Of a stretch of 24,853 nucleotides of DNA, positions 12,733-21,625 are shown one piece after another; position 1 is the first letter of the stretch; the number at the start of each line of letters is the position of its first letter. Source of the stretch: a virus; the IMG/VR virus record IMGVR_UViG_3300017971_000735, positions 1 to 24,853 of that record; one strand, written 5' to 3'. The translations under genes and the position numbers were made by a program. The notes below the pieces were generated by a model that saw nothing but the letters and a program-made list of their open reading frames with translations, made no database searches and had not been told where the DNA came from.

Positions 12733-13659
12733 ATGAATACTACATCTAATCTGTCAGCTCTTATGCAGACTTATTATGACGATTTGTTTCTGAAAAGAGT
12801 TGACGAGCTTAAGGTGCTTGACCAGTTCGGTCAGAAGCGTCCTCTCCCTATGGGCGAAGGTAAGGTCATATACTTCTCAAGGTATCTGAACCTTTCCACG
12901 GCTACCACGGCTCTCACGGAAGGCACAAATCCCACTGGTTCTAACCTCAGCGCAGAGAATGTGAGCGCAACTGTCGCGGAATATGGCGATTACGTCAAGA
13001 TTTCCGGGCTTGTTTCTCTCACGGCTCTTGATGAGGGAATAACTCAGAGGATACCTATACTTGCGGAGCAGTGTGCGGCTACGGTGGAGGAACTTACTGG
13101 TAACGAGGTGTATGTGAACGGCACGGCACAGGTGGTTTCCACGGCTGCTAATATGGCAGCTATCACGGCAACCGATGTGCTTACGTCTACAGACATCAAA
13201 AAGGCGTACAGGGACTTACAGCAGGAGAAGGCGATGAAATTCGCCGGTGGCTTCTACGCATCTGTCCTTGAGCCTTACACGGAGTATGACTTCTTTGGCG
13301 ATTCTACATGGGTAGATGCAAAGACATACTCGGGTGTTACCGACCTCTACAAGGGCGAGGTAGGCAAGTGGTTCGGTATGAGGTTTGTCCTCACGACCAT
13401 GCCCTATCGCTCTGATGTGGACGGCACGGCTAACAGGTCAAGTGGCGCGGTTCATTACACTCTCTGCATGGGTCAGGAAGGCTACGGCATTACCGACCTT
13501 GAAGGGGAGCGGAAGAAAGTGATAGTCCATTCAGCAGATTCTGGTGGTACTGAGAATCCTCTCAATATGTACTCGACCGCTGGCTGGAAGCTCGCTTATG
13601 TTCCGAAGATACTGAACGCTAACTGGGTCCGCGTGATTCAGTCAGGCGCGACTGCCTAA
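12733..13659 (+). CDS. major capsid protein, N4-gp56-like
   Basis: I choose the ATG at 12733, 8 bases after AAAGGAG. A GTG at 12724 overlaps the ribosome site. The 308-residue protein has the pattern of the N4-gp56 family of HK97-fold capsid proteins: LPMGEGKVIYFSRYLNLSTA and TALTEGTNP near residues 38-66, a long helix with AATVEELTGNEVYVNG, and a beta-rich C terminus (WKLAYVPKILNANWVRVIQS). It builds the icosahedral shell. Codon use is even and GC-rich, as expected for a highly expressed gene. It is followed by a terminator. Confidence 0.88.
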   Translation: MNTTSNLSALMQTYYDDLFLKRVDELKVLDQFGQKRPLPMGEGKVIYFSRYLNLSTATTALTEGTNPTGSNLSAENVSATVAEYGDYVKISGLVSLTALDEGITQRIPILAEQCAATVEELTGNEVYVNGTAQVVSTAANMAAITATDVLTSTDIKKAYRDLQQEKAMKFAGGFYASVLEPYTEYDFFGDSTWVDAKTYSGVTDLYKGEVGKWFGMRFVLTTMPYRSDVDGTANRSSGAVHYTLCMGQEGYGITDLEGERKKVIVHSADSGGTENPLNMYSTAGWKLAYVPKILNANWVRVIQSGATA

Positions 13660-13671
13660 AATAGGCAACTA

Positions 13672-13711
13672 ATGGGCGGGGTTGCAATTCAACCCCGTCC
13701 ATATTTTGATT
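13672..13711 (+). terminator. intrinsic terminator after the major capsid gene
   Basis: ATGGGCGGGGTTG (13672-13684) pairs along 13 bases, one of them G-U, with 13690-13702 around a 5-base loop. It is followed by ATTTTGATT. A shorter perfect hairpin (13653-13658 with 13662-13667) overlaps the capsid stop codon just before. Partial termination here would keep capsid message in excess over the downstream genes. Confidence 0.7.
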
Positions 13712-13723
13712 AAGGAGAAGATA

Positions 13724-14056
13724 ATGAAAGCACAGTTAACTATAAAATATCCGCTGTATGCAAAGATTGATATAGCTACTGCTACAAACCATACGATTAT
13801 AGCAGCTCCTGGCACAGGGAAGAAAATTGCCATAGCCGCCGTATTTGCCAAGTCAGCAGGTTCAAATACCGCGACATGGAAAGATGGGTCAACGGCTATT
13901 ACGGGTGCTATATCAGAAGCCGCTAATTCAGGCGAGGTTGTGAGATTCGGTCCTGATTCTCCGCTTCTCCTGTCTGATAATCAGGCGTTTGTGATAACGC
14001 TTGGTAGCGCGGTTCAACTCAGCGGTGTTGTCGTTTACGGCATTGTCGTAGATTAA
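13724..14056 (+). CDS. putative capsid decoration or head-fibre base protein
   Basis: Starting at the ATG at 13724, behind AAGGAGAAG, the 110-residue protein is made almost wholly of short hydrophobic strands with Gly/Ala/Thr turns (KIAIAAVFAKSAGSNTATWK, ending VVVYGIVVD), a likely beta-sandwich. It follows the major capsid gene directly. Decoration proteins that cement the shell commonly have this size, composition and position. There is no motif to prove it. A TTG-initiated extension into the terminator is unlikely. Confidence 0.55.
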   Translation: MKAQLTIKYPLYAKIDIATATNHTIIAAPGTGKKIAIAAVFAKSAGSNTATWKDGSTAITGAISEAANSGEVVRFGPDSPLLLSDNQAFVITLGSAVQLSGVVVYGIVVD

Positions 14057-14074
14057 AAAACAGAGGTTAATATT

Positions 14075-16093
14075 ATGTCTGATATAAGTTCCAATGGTGC
14101 TGGCGGTGGTAACTGGAACGTTGGTGCGAGTTGGGCTGGAGGTGTAGCCCCTGGTGCTGGCGATGATGTTACGATACTGAACGGCGACGCGATCGCCCTG
14201 ACGGGAAACGAGTCGAGCAGGACGATCCGCGTTGACTCCGGCGGGACCTACACCGACGCCGGCAACAAGCTGACTGTCGTCCTGAACTTCGACTTCGACG
14301 CAGGCGCGACGATCAACTCAACGGGCATATTAGATCACACGGGGTCCGGGACCGGAGCGAACCCGACGAAGGCGAACGCCATCGCCGAGTTGATGACGGT
14401 TGCGGCAGGTCAGACGCTCTCGTATGGTCAGGACATATACTGCAACAAGCTGACGACCGGCACCGGGATTATCAACGAGACAGGGGGCGGCACGGCAAAG
14501 ATATATGTGCTTTATCAGGGAAACGATGCGTTCAATTCGAACGCCAACACCGTGGCGAATACAGATACCACGATAGTGCTTGACGGAGACGGTTCTGTAT
14601 ATAGTCAGGCAGGCGGTACGTTTGCGAATTATGGTTGCACTTTTGAGATTGCTGATATTGACCTCGGCACAGGCGCGAACTGGTTCACGGAGAATGCGAG
14701 CGTGGATTTCACAGGCGGCACGAACAGCTTGCAGAACAATTTCAAGAGCAACGACATATACCTGAACGGCGGAACGTTGGACGACAACGGTAACACGGTC
14801 GAATGGAAGCGTCACATGGGGATTAACGTGAACGGGCTCACGAATTCAGGAATATGGCGTGCGCTCGGTTCCGGGAACATCACTAACCCGCATAACGGCA
14901 GTAGATTTGTCGCTCCCGAGTTCGCGCCTGCCGGGTTTACGACCACAACGATAGGGAATGTGTATTGCGAGAAGATAAAACTGAACGGTGGGGCGTACAA
15001 TAGGAGCGCGGGGAATACTCGAATGCTTGCACAAGCGAACGACTCGCTGGACATAAATCCGGCGACGGCGATGAACGCCATAATACAAGTATATTATTCC
15101 GGCGGGAGTTACACGCAGAAGAGCTTCTCACATGTAGGAACCGGAATAATAAATTTCTGGGACGATGGCGGCGGTGACGTGACAATGACTGGTAGCTCAG
15201 ATTTGAACGGCACCGGAAGCGTAGAAGTCAATGATTTTCAGATTGATTGGAATGGTTTCAACCTCACGAATGCTGTTTATTTTAAAATAGACGGGGCATC
15301 AGGGAGGACCATATATTTCAGGACGGGCCTTTTTTCAATGATATATTTCCAGAAACGCAGTAATGGAGGGGCAATCCTTGAGCCGGGAAGCGCGGAATTC
15401 CGTCCCTTAACATTGTTCTCGCTTGAGGACAATACATGGAATCACGACAGCGAGACGATAAAGTTCACGAACGCCACGGGCGGTACGGATTTCGACACGG
15501 ATGGTAACGAGGTGCATAATGTCGAGGAGGCGATGGGAACAGGAATATTTTTATATGTTCTTGATGATGTTGTTGTGAATAACTGGACTGGCACCAGTGG
15601 GAATATAGATATAACCGCTAGCAAGAAAATATATATAAAAGGCGATTTATATAATTCCGGTATTGCAACAACGCCGAATGGAATATGGGAATTTATTGGA
15701 ACTGGTACCCAAAATTGGACCAAGGGCAATAATTATTTGTATAATGTAATAATAAATAAGGCATCTGGTAAAGCAATATTATCAGGCGGTGGTTCGGTAA
15801 CTCAACTTACCATGACGCTCGGGGAGTTACAGCTTGATAATACCAACACGCTTACTGCCACGGATTTTACAGGTAACGGCGGTACAATGAAGTCCGATAG
15901 CGGTGGTACAAGGGCTGCATTTACAGTAACGAATAACGGAGCAGCCAACATAACGGGCATGACGTTTCAGGATATAGACGCTACAGGAGGACCATTAATA
16001 GCCCTCAATTGTACTGATGGAGGAAATAATTTGTTCATATCTTTTGTCAATACGCCTTACGGCGAAATGTGTTTATTGGGGGTAGGATTCTAA
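14075..16093 (+). CDS. large beta-rich fibre or adhesin-like virion protein
   Basis: This 672-residue protein is rich in Gly, Asn, Thr and Asp with repeated short strands, as in beta-helix fibres and adhesins. The N terminus (GGGNWNVGASWAGG, then APGAGDDVTI) resembles the opening of secreted surface proteins that bind or process glycans. Near residues 30-60 and again at 575-640 it has repeated strand-turn units such as TLTATDFTGNGGTM. It is probably a head or tail fibre recognising the host surface. Base composition is mixed: about 14185-15230 is markedly GC-rich, 15540-15800 AT-rich. AGAGG precedes the ATG. A spike hydrolase is possible, but no active site is evident. Confidence 0.6.
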   Translation: MSDISSNGAGGGNWNVGASWAGGVAPGAGDDVTILNGDAIALTGNESSRTIRVDSGGTYTDAGNKLTVVLNFDFDAGATINSTGILDHTGSGTGANPTKANAIAELMTVAAGQTLSYGQDIYCNKLTTGTGIINETGGGTAKIYVLYQGNDAFNSNANTVANTDTTIVLDGDGSVYSQAGGTFANYGCTFEIADIDLGTGANWFTENASVDFTGGTNSLQNNFKSNDIYLNGGTLDDNGNTVEWKRHMGINVNGLTNSGIWRALGSGNITNPHNGSRFVAPEFAPAGFTTTTIGNVYCEKIKLNGGAYNRSAGNTRMLAQANDSLDINPATAMNAIIQVYYSGGSYTQKSFSHVGTGIINFWDDGGGDVTMTGSSDLNGTGSVEVNDFQIDWNGFNLTNAVYFKIDGASGRTIYFRTGLFSMIYFQKRSNGGAILEPGSAEFRPLTLFSLEDNTWNHDSETIKFTNATGGTDFDTDGNEVHNVEEAMGTGIFLYVLDDVVVNNWTGTSGNIDITASKKIYIKGDLYNSGIATTPNGIWEFIGTGTQNWTKGNNYLYNVIINKASGKAILSGGGSVTQLTMTLGELQLDNTNTLTATDFTGNGGTMKSDSGGTRAAFTVTNNGAANITGMTFQDIDATGGPLIALNCTDGGNNLFISFVNTPYGEMCLLGVGF

Positions 16094-16332
16094 TGCCGAC
16101 ATACGAATATAGTTGTCAATGTGGATATAAACTTTCGCTTATACAGCTTATGAACGACCAACATATAGCGATATGCCCCCAATGCAAGAAACTTATGCAG
16201 AGGGTTTATACGCCGTTCATGTTCAAGATAGACAATAAGCCGAGGTGGTGGAATCCCAAAAAGATGGATGCCGCCGAGGACCAGAAGGCTTATCATTATA
16301 CACAGGAGAATCCAAAGAAGGTAGTGGTATGA
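16093..16332 (+). CDS. FmdB-like zinc ribbon protein
   Basis: This 79-residue protein opens MPTYEYSCQCGYKLSLIQLM, the standard MPxYEYxC start of the FmdB family of putative regulatory zinc ribbons, followed by CPQC (residues 28-31) and MQRVYTPFMFKI. The first knuckle is CxCG rather than the usual CxxCG. Family members are found in bacteria and phages. DNA or protein binding is assumed, not shown. The ATG overlaps the preceding stop as TAATG, with GGGGGTAGGA upstream, and the end overlaps the glycosyltransferase start as ATGA. Its C-terminal tail is rich in charged and aromatic residues. Confidence 0.75.
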   Translation: MPTYEYSCQCGYKLSLIQLMNDQHIAICPQCKKLMQRVYTPFMFKIDNKPRWWNPKKMDAAEDQKAYHYTQENPKKVVV

Positions 16333-17498
16333 AAATACTTGCTATATACACAGATTGGAAAGAGCGCGAGACCTATGGTGGTTGCGGATACTATCGCTGC
16401 ATAGCACCCATGCGACATCTCGGTATAAAAACGCATGGCAAGCTCATGGGCGAAGGATGTATGTATCCTGAGAAGATGGACGCTGTAAAGTTGTGGACGG
16501 ATATATGGATGAAGTACGATGTGATATATACTATGAAGGTGGACGGTAAGGAAGCCCTCGCACAGATGTATGCGAGCCGTACTCATTTCAAGAAGAAGAT
16601 AATATTGGATGTGGACGATGATTACTTTAACATAGACCCTAAAAGCTCGGCTAAGAAACATATTACACCTGACAAATATTATATAATTGAGGCGATGCTA
16701 AGGAACGCTGATATGATAACCGTATCCACGGAATATCTTAAAAAGCAGTATGAGAAATACAATGGCAAGATAACAGTAATACCTAATTATATTGATATGG
16801 ACGATTGGGCTTATGAGAACAGGATAGGCAAAGACGGGCGTATAAAGATAGGTTGGCAGGGAAGCAGTACACATGAGACAGACCTTAAGATGATAATACC
16901 CGTGCTGAAGAAGATAATGAACAAGTTCGATAACGTGGATTTTGTTCATGTAGGATACGACAGTAAGATATTCAAGGAACTGCCGAGGCGTAAATTTGTG
17001 CCGGGGACAAACGAATTTCCAGAAGCACCTAAGCTGATAGCCGACCAAGGATTTGACATAGGCATAGCACCGCTGGCTGATATAAAGTTTAACTACAGCA
17101 AGAGCGCAATCAAATATTACGAATATAGCGCATTGAAGATACCTACTGTCTGCACTGGGAACAAATGGTCTCCGTATCACGGCAAGTTCCATGATGGCAA
17201 GACGGGGATGTACGCTAATAACGAGAAGGAATGGTACGATAAGTTGACTAAACTTATCAAGGATAAACAACTCAGGAAGCAGATGGGATTAAATGCTTAT
17301 AGCCATGTAAAGCAGACATATCATATTAAAGACCATACAGATGAATGGCGAAACGTATTTGAGCGGGCGAACAATATAAAATATAAAGAAAAGCCCCAAA
17401 GGAGTAAGATATGGACACCGCCGCTATTATTGACGAAGTTGCGCGGATTACTGGTGAAACCGACTCAGGTTATGAAACCACAATCCTCCGTTATCTAA
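16329..17498 (+). CDS. glycosyltransferase, GT-B fold (family 4-like)
   Basis: The 389-residue protein has an N-terminal Rossmann-like half beginning MKILAIYTDW, with GGCGYYRCIAPMRHLG (residues 17-32). Its C-terminal half has IKIGWQGSSTHETDLKMI (172-189), FDIGIAPLADIKFNYSKSA and KYYEYSALKIPTVCT (262-276), corresponding to the donor-binding region with its conserved acidic residue. It should transfer a sugar from an activated donor to a glycan, protein or DNA acceptor. The ATGA overlap with the FmdB-like gene fixes the start. The last 29 codons (361-389) overlap the next gene and look like readthrough in a second frame rather than part of the fold. Confidence 0.85.
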   Translation: MKILAIYTDWKERETYGGCGYYRCIAPMRHLGIKTHGKLMGEGCMYPEKMDAVKLWTDIWMKYDVIYTMKVDGKEALAQMYASRTHFKKKIILDVDDDYFNIDPKSSAKKHITPDKYYIIEAMLRNADMITVSTEYLKKQYEKYNGKITVIPNYIDMDDWAYENRIGKDGRIKIGWQGSSTHETDLKMIIPVLKKIMNKFDNVDFVHVGYDSKIFKELPRRKFVPGTNEFPEAPKLIADQGFDIGIAPLADIKFNYSKSAIKYYEYSALKIPTVCTGNKWSPYHGKFHDGKTGMYANNEKEWYDKLTKLIKDKQLRKQMGLNAYSHVKQTYHIKDHTDEWRNVFERANNIKYKEKPQRSKIWTPPLLLTKLRGLLVKPTQVMKPQSSVI

Positions 17499-18334
17499 AC
17501 TTTTATTACAAGGAACTTGAGTACATTCTCAGGTTTCCTGAGCTTATTAACGATACTACGTTCTACATTCCAAAGTATTACAACACGGGAACTGTATCGG
17601 TTATTAATGGCTCTGCTACTGTTACGGGTTCAGGCACGGCCTTTACCACCGACCAGATAGGTTGGTTCATCAAGATTGATGGGGAAGCCGATGTCCACAG
17701 GGTAACTGCGCGTCCGAGTGCAACGCAGTTGACCATAGCGAGTAACTGGACGCAGGAATCCCTGAGCGGTAAGAAATACTACTTATATAAAGCGGTATAT
17801 GCTCTGCCTGCGGATTTCAATAAGATTCTCTCCGTTACGCAGGGGGATACGCCCCTTCAGGTCAATCTCAGGTCCATCATGCAGATGGATTACCTGCATA
17901 AGATGTTCTACAGGATATATCCAGGCGCACCGAGATACGTTGTGATATGGAAGAACGCGGCTGATTATGATAACGAGACCACGACTCAGCTTGCTCAGAT
18001 GCTCGTGATGCCTACTCCTGATGACGATTATCAGATTAATGTCAAGTATTGGAGACACTTAGCCGCGCTGACAAACGCAAGCGACAACTATCCTGTGTAT
18101 GACGATGCGAGAATGGATAAATATCTGATTGACAGAACCTGTGCAAGGATATTTTTGGAAAAGGAAGATGACAGAAATAAGGTATTTTTTAGTGAGGCTC
18201 AGACTTCTCTTGGGTTGCTTAAGCAGTATTTCGATTCTTCTGCTGAGGATGATGATAGATTCGTTCTGCAATCTCATAGGAGAGATGAGCGCGATTTTCT
18301 TAGAAGGGTTGCTGAAGACCCTAATATCGGTTAG
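17411..18334 (+). CDS. putative head-tail adaptor (connector) protein
   Basis: This 307-residue protein starts MDTAAIIDEVARITGETDSG behind a strong AAAGGAG and has a helical N-terminal region (LRYLNFYYKELEYILRFPEL). An inserted small beta domain follows (residues 59-125, GTVSVINGSATVTGSGTAFT ... QLTIASNW). The C-terminal half resembles connector proteins that lie between portal and tail nozzle in podoviruses (LPADFNKILSV, KYWRHLAALTNASDNYPVYD). The call rests on gene order and pattern. It begins inside the glycosyltransferase frame, overlapping by 88 bases. Confidence 0.55.
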   Translation: MDTAAIIDEVARITGETDSGYETTILRYLNFYYKELEYILRFPELINDTTFYIPKYYNTGTVSVINGSATVTGSGTAFTTDQIGWFIKIDGEADVHRVTARPSATQLTIASNWTQESLSGKKYYLYKAVYALPADFNKILSVTQGDTPLQVNLRSIMQMDYLHKMFYRIYPGAPRYVVIWKNAADYDNETTTQLAQMLVMPTPDDDYQINVKYWRHLAALTNASDNYPVYDDARMDKYLIDRTCARIFLEKEDDRNKVFFSEAQTSLGLLKQYFDSSAEDDDRFVLQSHRRDERDFLRRVAEDPNIG

Positions 18335-18338
18335 GATT

Positions 18339-20978
18339 ATGAGAAAGAACAAGTTTAAGAAATTTCTCGATTTCCGAGGCGGTATGCAGAGAGACTTAGG
18401 GGAGACCCGTCTGCGTGATAACGAACTCTATACTCTGAAGAACATGAGGATAGAGGACGATGGGACTCTTATGAGCAGGTATGGTGCAAGCAAGCAGAAC
18501 GCAAGTGCGATAGCCGTAGGCAACGGGAACATGATTACACAGCTACGGCAAGCTGATGGAACTAAAAGATTGTTGTCTCAGTTTGTTAATGATATATACC
18601 ATTATGTTGACGATGCTTGGACAAGTATAAAAAGTGAAATAACAGATGCTATAATGAATGTTTTACAATTTAGCGATAAAATGATTATGGGCAATGCTGT
18701 TAATAATGTAATGAGCTATGGAAAAGAAACAAGCTATGAGAGTACGGTTCATGCCTATCTTGCAAATACCGCCTCTGATAAAGAGGGTATAGGTGATAGG
18801 CTACAGAGTAATTTCTCTTTGGTTCAGGAAATAAGAGGTATGGGGTCGGGGATTAATGAATTTAATAATCCTGAAGGTATTTGTGGGTCGGGAGATTATT
18901 TATATATAGCCGACAGTCTAAATCATAGAATAGTTAAAAGGCTTGCGGCTGATTTATCTTATGTTGCGTCTATTGGAACACAGGGAACTGGTGATAATCA
19001 ATTTGATACACCAAAAGGAATAGATACTGATGGTACTCATATATGGATAGCCGATACAAATAATCATAGAATAAAAAAACATCTTTGTTCTGATTTAAGT
19101 TATGTGTCTAAAATAGGTAGTCAGGGAACAGGAAATGACCAGTTTGATTCTCCTGAAGATATTTGTTTTTCTACCGTGGGCGGTACTGATTTTATATATG
19201 TAGCTGATACAGCTAATGACAGAATACATAAACGCCTTGCGTCTAATTTAAATCTTAGCGTCGTAGTAGGAAGTACGGGAACGGGAAATGACCAATTTGA
19301 TGGACCTGTTGGCATAGAATCTGATACTACAAATGTATATGTTTGTGATACAAATAATGACAGAATACATAAGCGTCTTGCAACAAATTTAAATTATGTT
19401 GCAATTCAAGGAACTGGTGGCAATCGTGCGCCCCTTAAAGGCACTATATATGGAACAGATTTATATGTTGTATTGGCAGGCGCAGTAATAAGAAAATATG
19501 CTTTATCGAATTTAGCTGAGTCAAGCGTAACAAGTGTTGTTGGATATTTAACTGATATTGAAATATTAACAATCGCCACTTCTTCTGATGAATATACCGT
19601 AAGAGATATTGGAACGCCCAATGCTCCAAAAGTTACCGTGGGTTCGGCAACAGGTCTTACAGGAACATATAAATATAAACTAACTTGGGAAACCGGAACA
19701 TTAAAAGGAAGTGGCGGCCCCGAAAGTAATAGTATAACAGTTACCAATCAAAAAATAGCAATCTCTGAAGTAGAATCTCCTTCTTGGTTGCAGGCATTAA
19801 CTATTGCTAAAATACGAAGGTATAGAACTAAGGCAGGTGGCTCTGTTTATTATTATGTAGATGAGATAGACGCAGACGGAACATTTGCAGAAGATAGTAC
19901 AGCAGATGGTAGCATAGGATACGACCCAGATGGGAATAATGATGGTACTGATATTATACCATCTCAAAGTCTTTATGTCCCCCAGATGAAATATTTCGCT
20001 GAATATCAGGGACATATATTTGGAGCAGGTTATGGAACAAATCCTTCATTTTTATATTTCTCCGCACTCTATAGCGATGATGATTGGTACGATAATAGCT
20101 CTGGTACTCTGCGTTTTATACGAGTGTACGAGAATGACGGCGATGAGATTAAAGGGCTACGAGAATACTACGGACAGCTATTTATATTTAAGCGTGATAG
20201 TGTTCACCGCCTTACTGGTGTGTACCCTTCTTATAATATTGCGAGGATAAAGAGTGGTGATGGAGCAGGCACTATTTCTCACAGGACAATACAGGAGTAC
20301 GAGCGTAAATTATTCTGGTTGTCAGAAAAAGGCATTGAAATGATGGCAGGCTACGAGCCAAAGACAATAACAGACCTTAAAATACAGTCCATCATAAGGA
20401 CTATCAATAAAGAACAGGAGGAACTCAGCTTTGCTTTCATCTACCAGGATAAGTATTACCTATTTATCCCCACAGGTTCAAACACATATTGTGATACCTG
20501 CATTGTCTACGACTTGCACCTCAACTGCTTTTACTACGATACTGGTATCAACGGCATCAGCGGACAGACCGTGGAAGATGCAGATGATTATGAAATCCCA
20601 TACATAGCGGACAACGCGGGATTCGTATGGCAGTATGAGGACATCACACAGAGAGCCGATGGGACAAGCGCAATAGACTGCGAGATAAAGACAGGCAAGA
20701 TAACACTACAGGAGGACTACGAGCAGGCGTTCAGGGAATTACAGACGGAGAATTATGGGAACGGAACATTAAACTATGCGGTTCAAGTAGAGGGCAGAAC
20801 GGTAGAGAATTATACAAAAACACTCACAGGTAATTATCTCAATTTCAGATATACACCATCAGCTCAATGGGGCAAGTCAATACAGCTTACAATCACACAG
20901 AACAACGCAGATGACTATTTTTTCCATAGAAGTCATACTCTATGGTATAAGATAAAAGGAACAGATAAGGAGGGCTAA
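18339..20978 (+). CDS. tail nozzle/stabilisation-like protein with internal NHL beta-propeller repeats
   Basis: I begin at the ATG at 18339 (MRKNKFKKFLDFRGGMQRDL), 4 bases after the previous stop and with AGGA. The frame upstream overlaps the adaptor gene. The 879-residue protein resembles podovirus tail-nozzle or DNA-stabilisation proteins in its N and C parts (KNMRIEDDGTLMSRYG; GHIFGAGYGTNPSFLYFSAL; RDSVHRLTG). Between about residues 163 and 385 it carries four clear NHL repeats (consensus QGTGxxQFDxPxGI then YVADTxNxRIHKRLA) with a 47-51 residue period and a fifth weak one, which would form a propeller. Codon use in the repeat region is much more AT-rich than in the flanks. Confidence 0.65.
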   Translation: MRKNKFKKFLDFRGGMQRDLGETRLRDNELYTLKNMRIEDDGTLMSRYGASKQNASAIAVGNGNMITQLRQADGTKRLLSQFVNDIYHYVDDAWTSIKSEITDAIMNVLQFSDKMIMGNAVNNVMSYGKETSYESTVHAYLANTASDKEGIGDRLQSNFSLVQEIRGMGSGINEFNNPEGICGSGDYLYIADSLNHRIVKRLAADLSYVASIGTQGTGDNQFDTPKGIDTDGTHIWIADTNNHRIKKHLCSDLSYVSKIGSQGTGNDQFDSPEDICFSTVGGTDFIYVADTANDRIHKRLASNLNLSVVVGSTGTGNDQFDGPVGIESDTTNVYVCDTNNDRIHKRLATNLNYVAIQGTGGNRAPLKGTIYGTDLYVVLAGAVIRKYALSNLAESSVTSVVGYLTDIEILTIATSSDEYTVRDIGTPNAPKVTVGSATGLTGTYKYKLTWETGTLKGSGGPESNSITVTNQKIAISEVESPSWLQALTIAKIRRYRTKAGGSVYYYVDEIDADGTFAEDSTADGSIGYDPDGNNDGTDIIPSQSLYVPQMKYFAEYQGHIFGAGYGTNPSFLYFSALYSDDDWYDNSSGTLRFIRVYENDGDEIKGLREYYGQLFIFKRDSVHRLTGVYPSYNIARIKSGDGAGTISHRTIQEYERKLFWLSEKGIEMMAGYEPKTITDLKIQSIIRTINKEQEELSFAFIYQDKYYLFIPTGSNTYCDTCIVYDLHLNCFYYDTGINGISGQTVEDADDYEIPYIADNAGFVWQYEDITQRADGTSAIDCEIKTGKITLQEDYEQAFRELQTENYGNGTLNYAVQVEGRTVENYTKTLTGNYLNFRYTPSAQWGKSIQLTITQNNADDYFFHRSHTLWYKIKGTDKEG

Positions 20979-20979
20979 A

Positions 20980-21615
20980 ATGGACCCATTAACAGCAGCA
21001 GCAATAGCAGGAGGAATAGCAGGTCCGGTATTTGATTTTTTAGGGGGTAGTGCTGATAGAGAATATCAAGCAACGCAGACCCAACAACAAAACTTGCAAC
21101 AGTTTATAATGTCAAGAGCGGGGGATTTGCTTGGTGCAAAAGTAGGAAAAAGGCGCAGGGGATACCTTGAAGATATCCCTGAATATCAGCCATACGAATA
21201 TACCGCTCCTGATGAAGCTGTGTTTGAACGTATGAGACAGCTTGGTATAGAGGATATATCGGAAGCAGGCAGACAGGCGGAATTGCTACAGGCAGAACGT
21301 CTTGCGGGCGCAGGGCTTGGTATGTCGAGCATAGGAATCGGTGCAGGGCAGAGAATGGCACAACGTACTGCAAGGGAACTCGGAAGGTTTGAGACCGATA
21401 TAGCGCGCCAGCAAGCCGAAGCACAGCTTAGGTATGAACAGCTTATGGCGGCAGAGCAGGCGAAAGCCCATGCAGCAGCCGTAGAAATGGCTGGTATGTT
21501 TGCGGAATATGAAACGCCTACTGAAGAAGAAATTAAGGAAACATACCGAACAGCGGGAGAAAGTTTGATTGGTGGAATGGGCGGTGGTAGTTTAGTAGGT
21601 GGACTATTCGGATAA
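20980..21615 (+). CDS. putative internal virion/DNA ejection protein, 211 residues
   Basis: The N terminus (MDPLTAAAIAGGIAGPVFDF) is a Gly/Ala-rich amphipathic or membrane-active segment. It is followed by a Gln-rich helix, a long Ala/Gln/Arg coiled region (RQAELLQAERLAGAGLGMSS; RFETDIARQQAEAQLRYEQL) and a Gly-rich tail (GGMGGGSLVGGLFG). This composition and its place after the tail nozzle gene match small ejection proteins of podoviruses that leave the head with DNA and cross the host envelope. AAGGAGGG precedes the ATG. Confidence 0.6.
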   Translation: MDPLTAAAIAGGIAGPVFDFLGGSADREYQATQTQQQNLQQFIMSRAGDLLGAKVGKRRRGYLEDIPEYQPYEYTAPDEAVFERMRQLGIEDISEAGRQAELLQAERLAGAGLGMSSIGIGAGQRMAQRTARELGRFETDIARQQAEAQLRYEQLMAAEQAKAHAAAVEMAGMFAEYETPTEEEIKETYRTAGESLIGGMGGGSLVGGLFG

Positions 21616-21625
21616 GGAGAATACA

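Noticed and set aside
14075-16093. Fibre-like gene as the target of a diversity-generating retroelement
   Set aside because: No reverse transcriptase and no template repeat with adenine-biased variation could be seen in the window.
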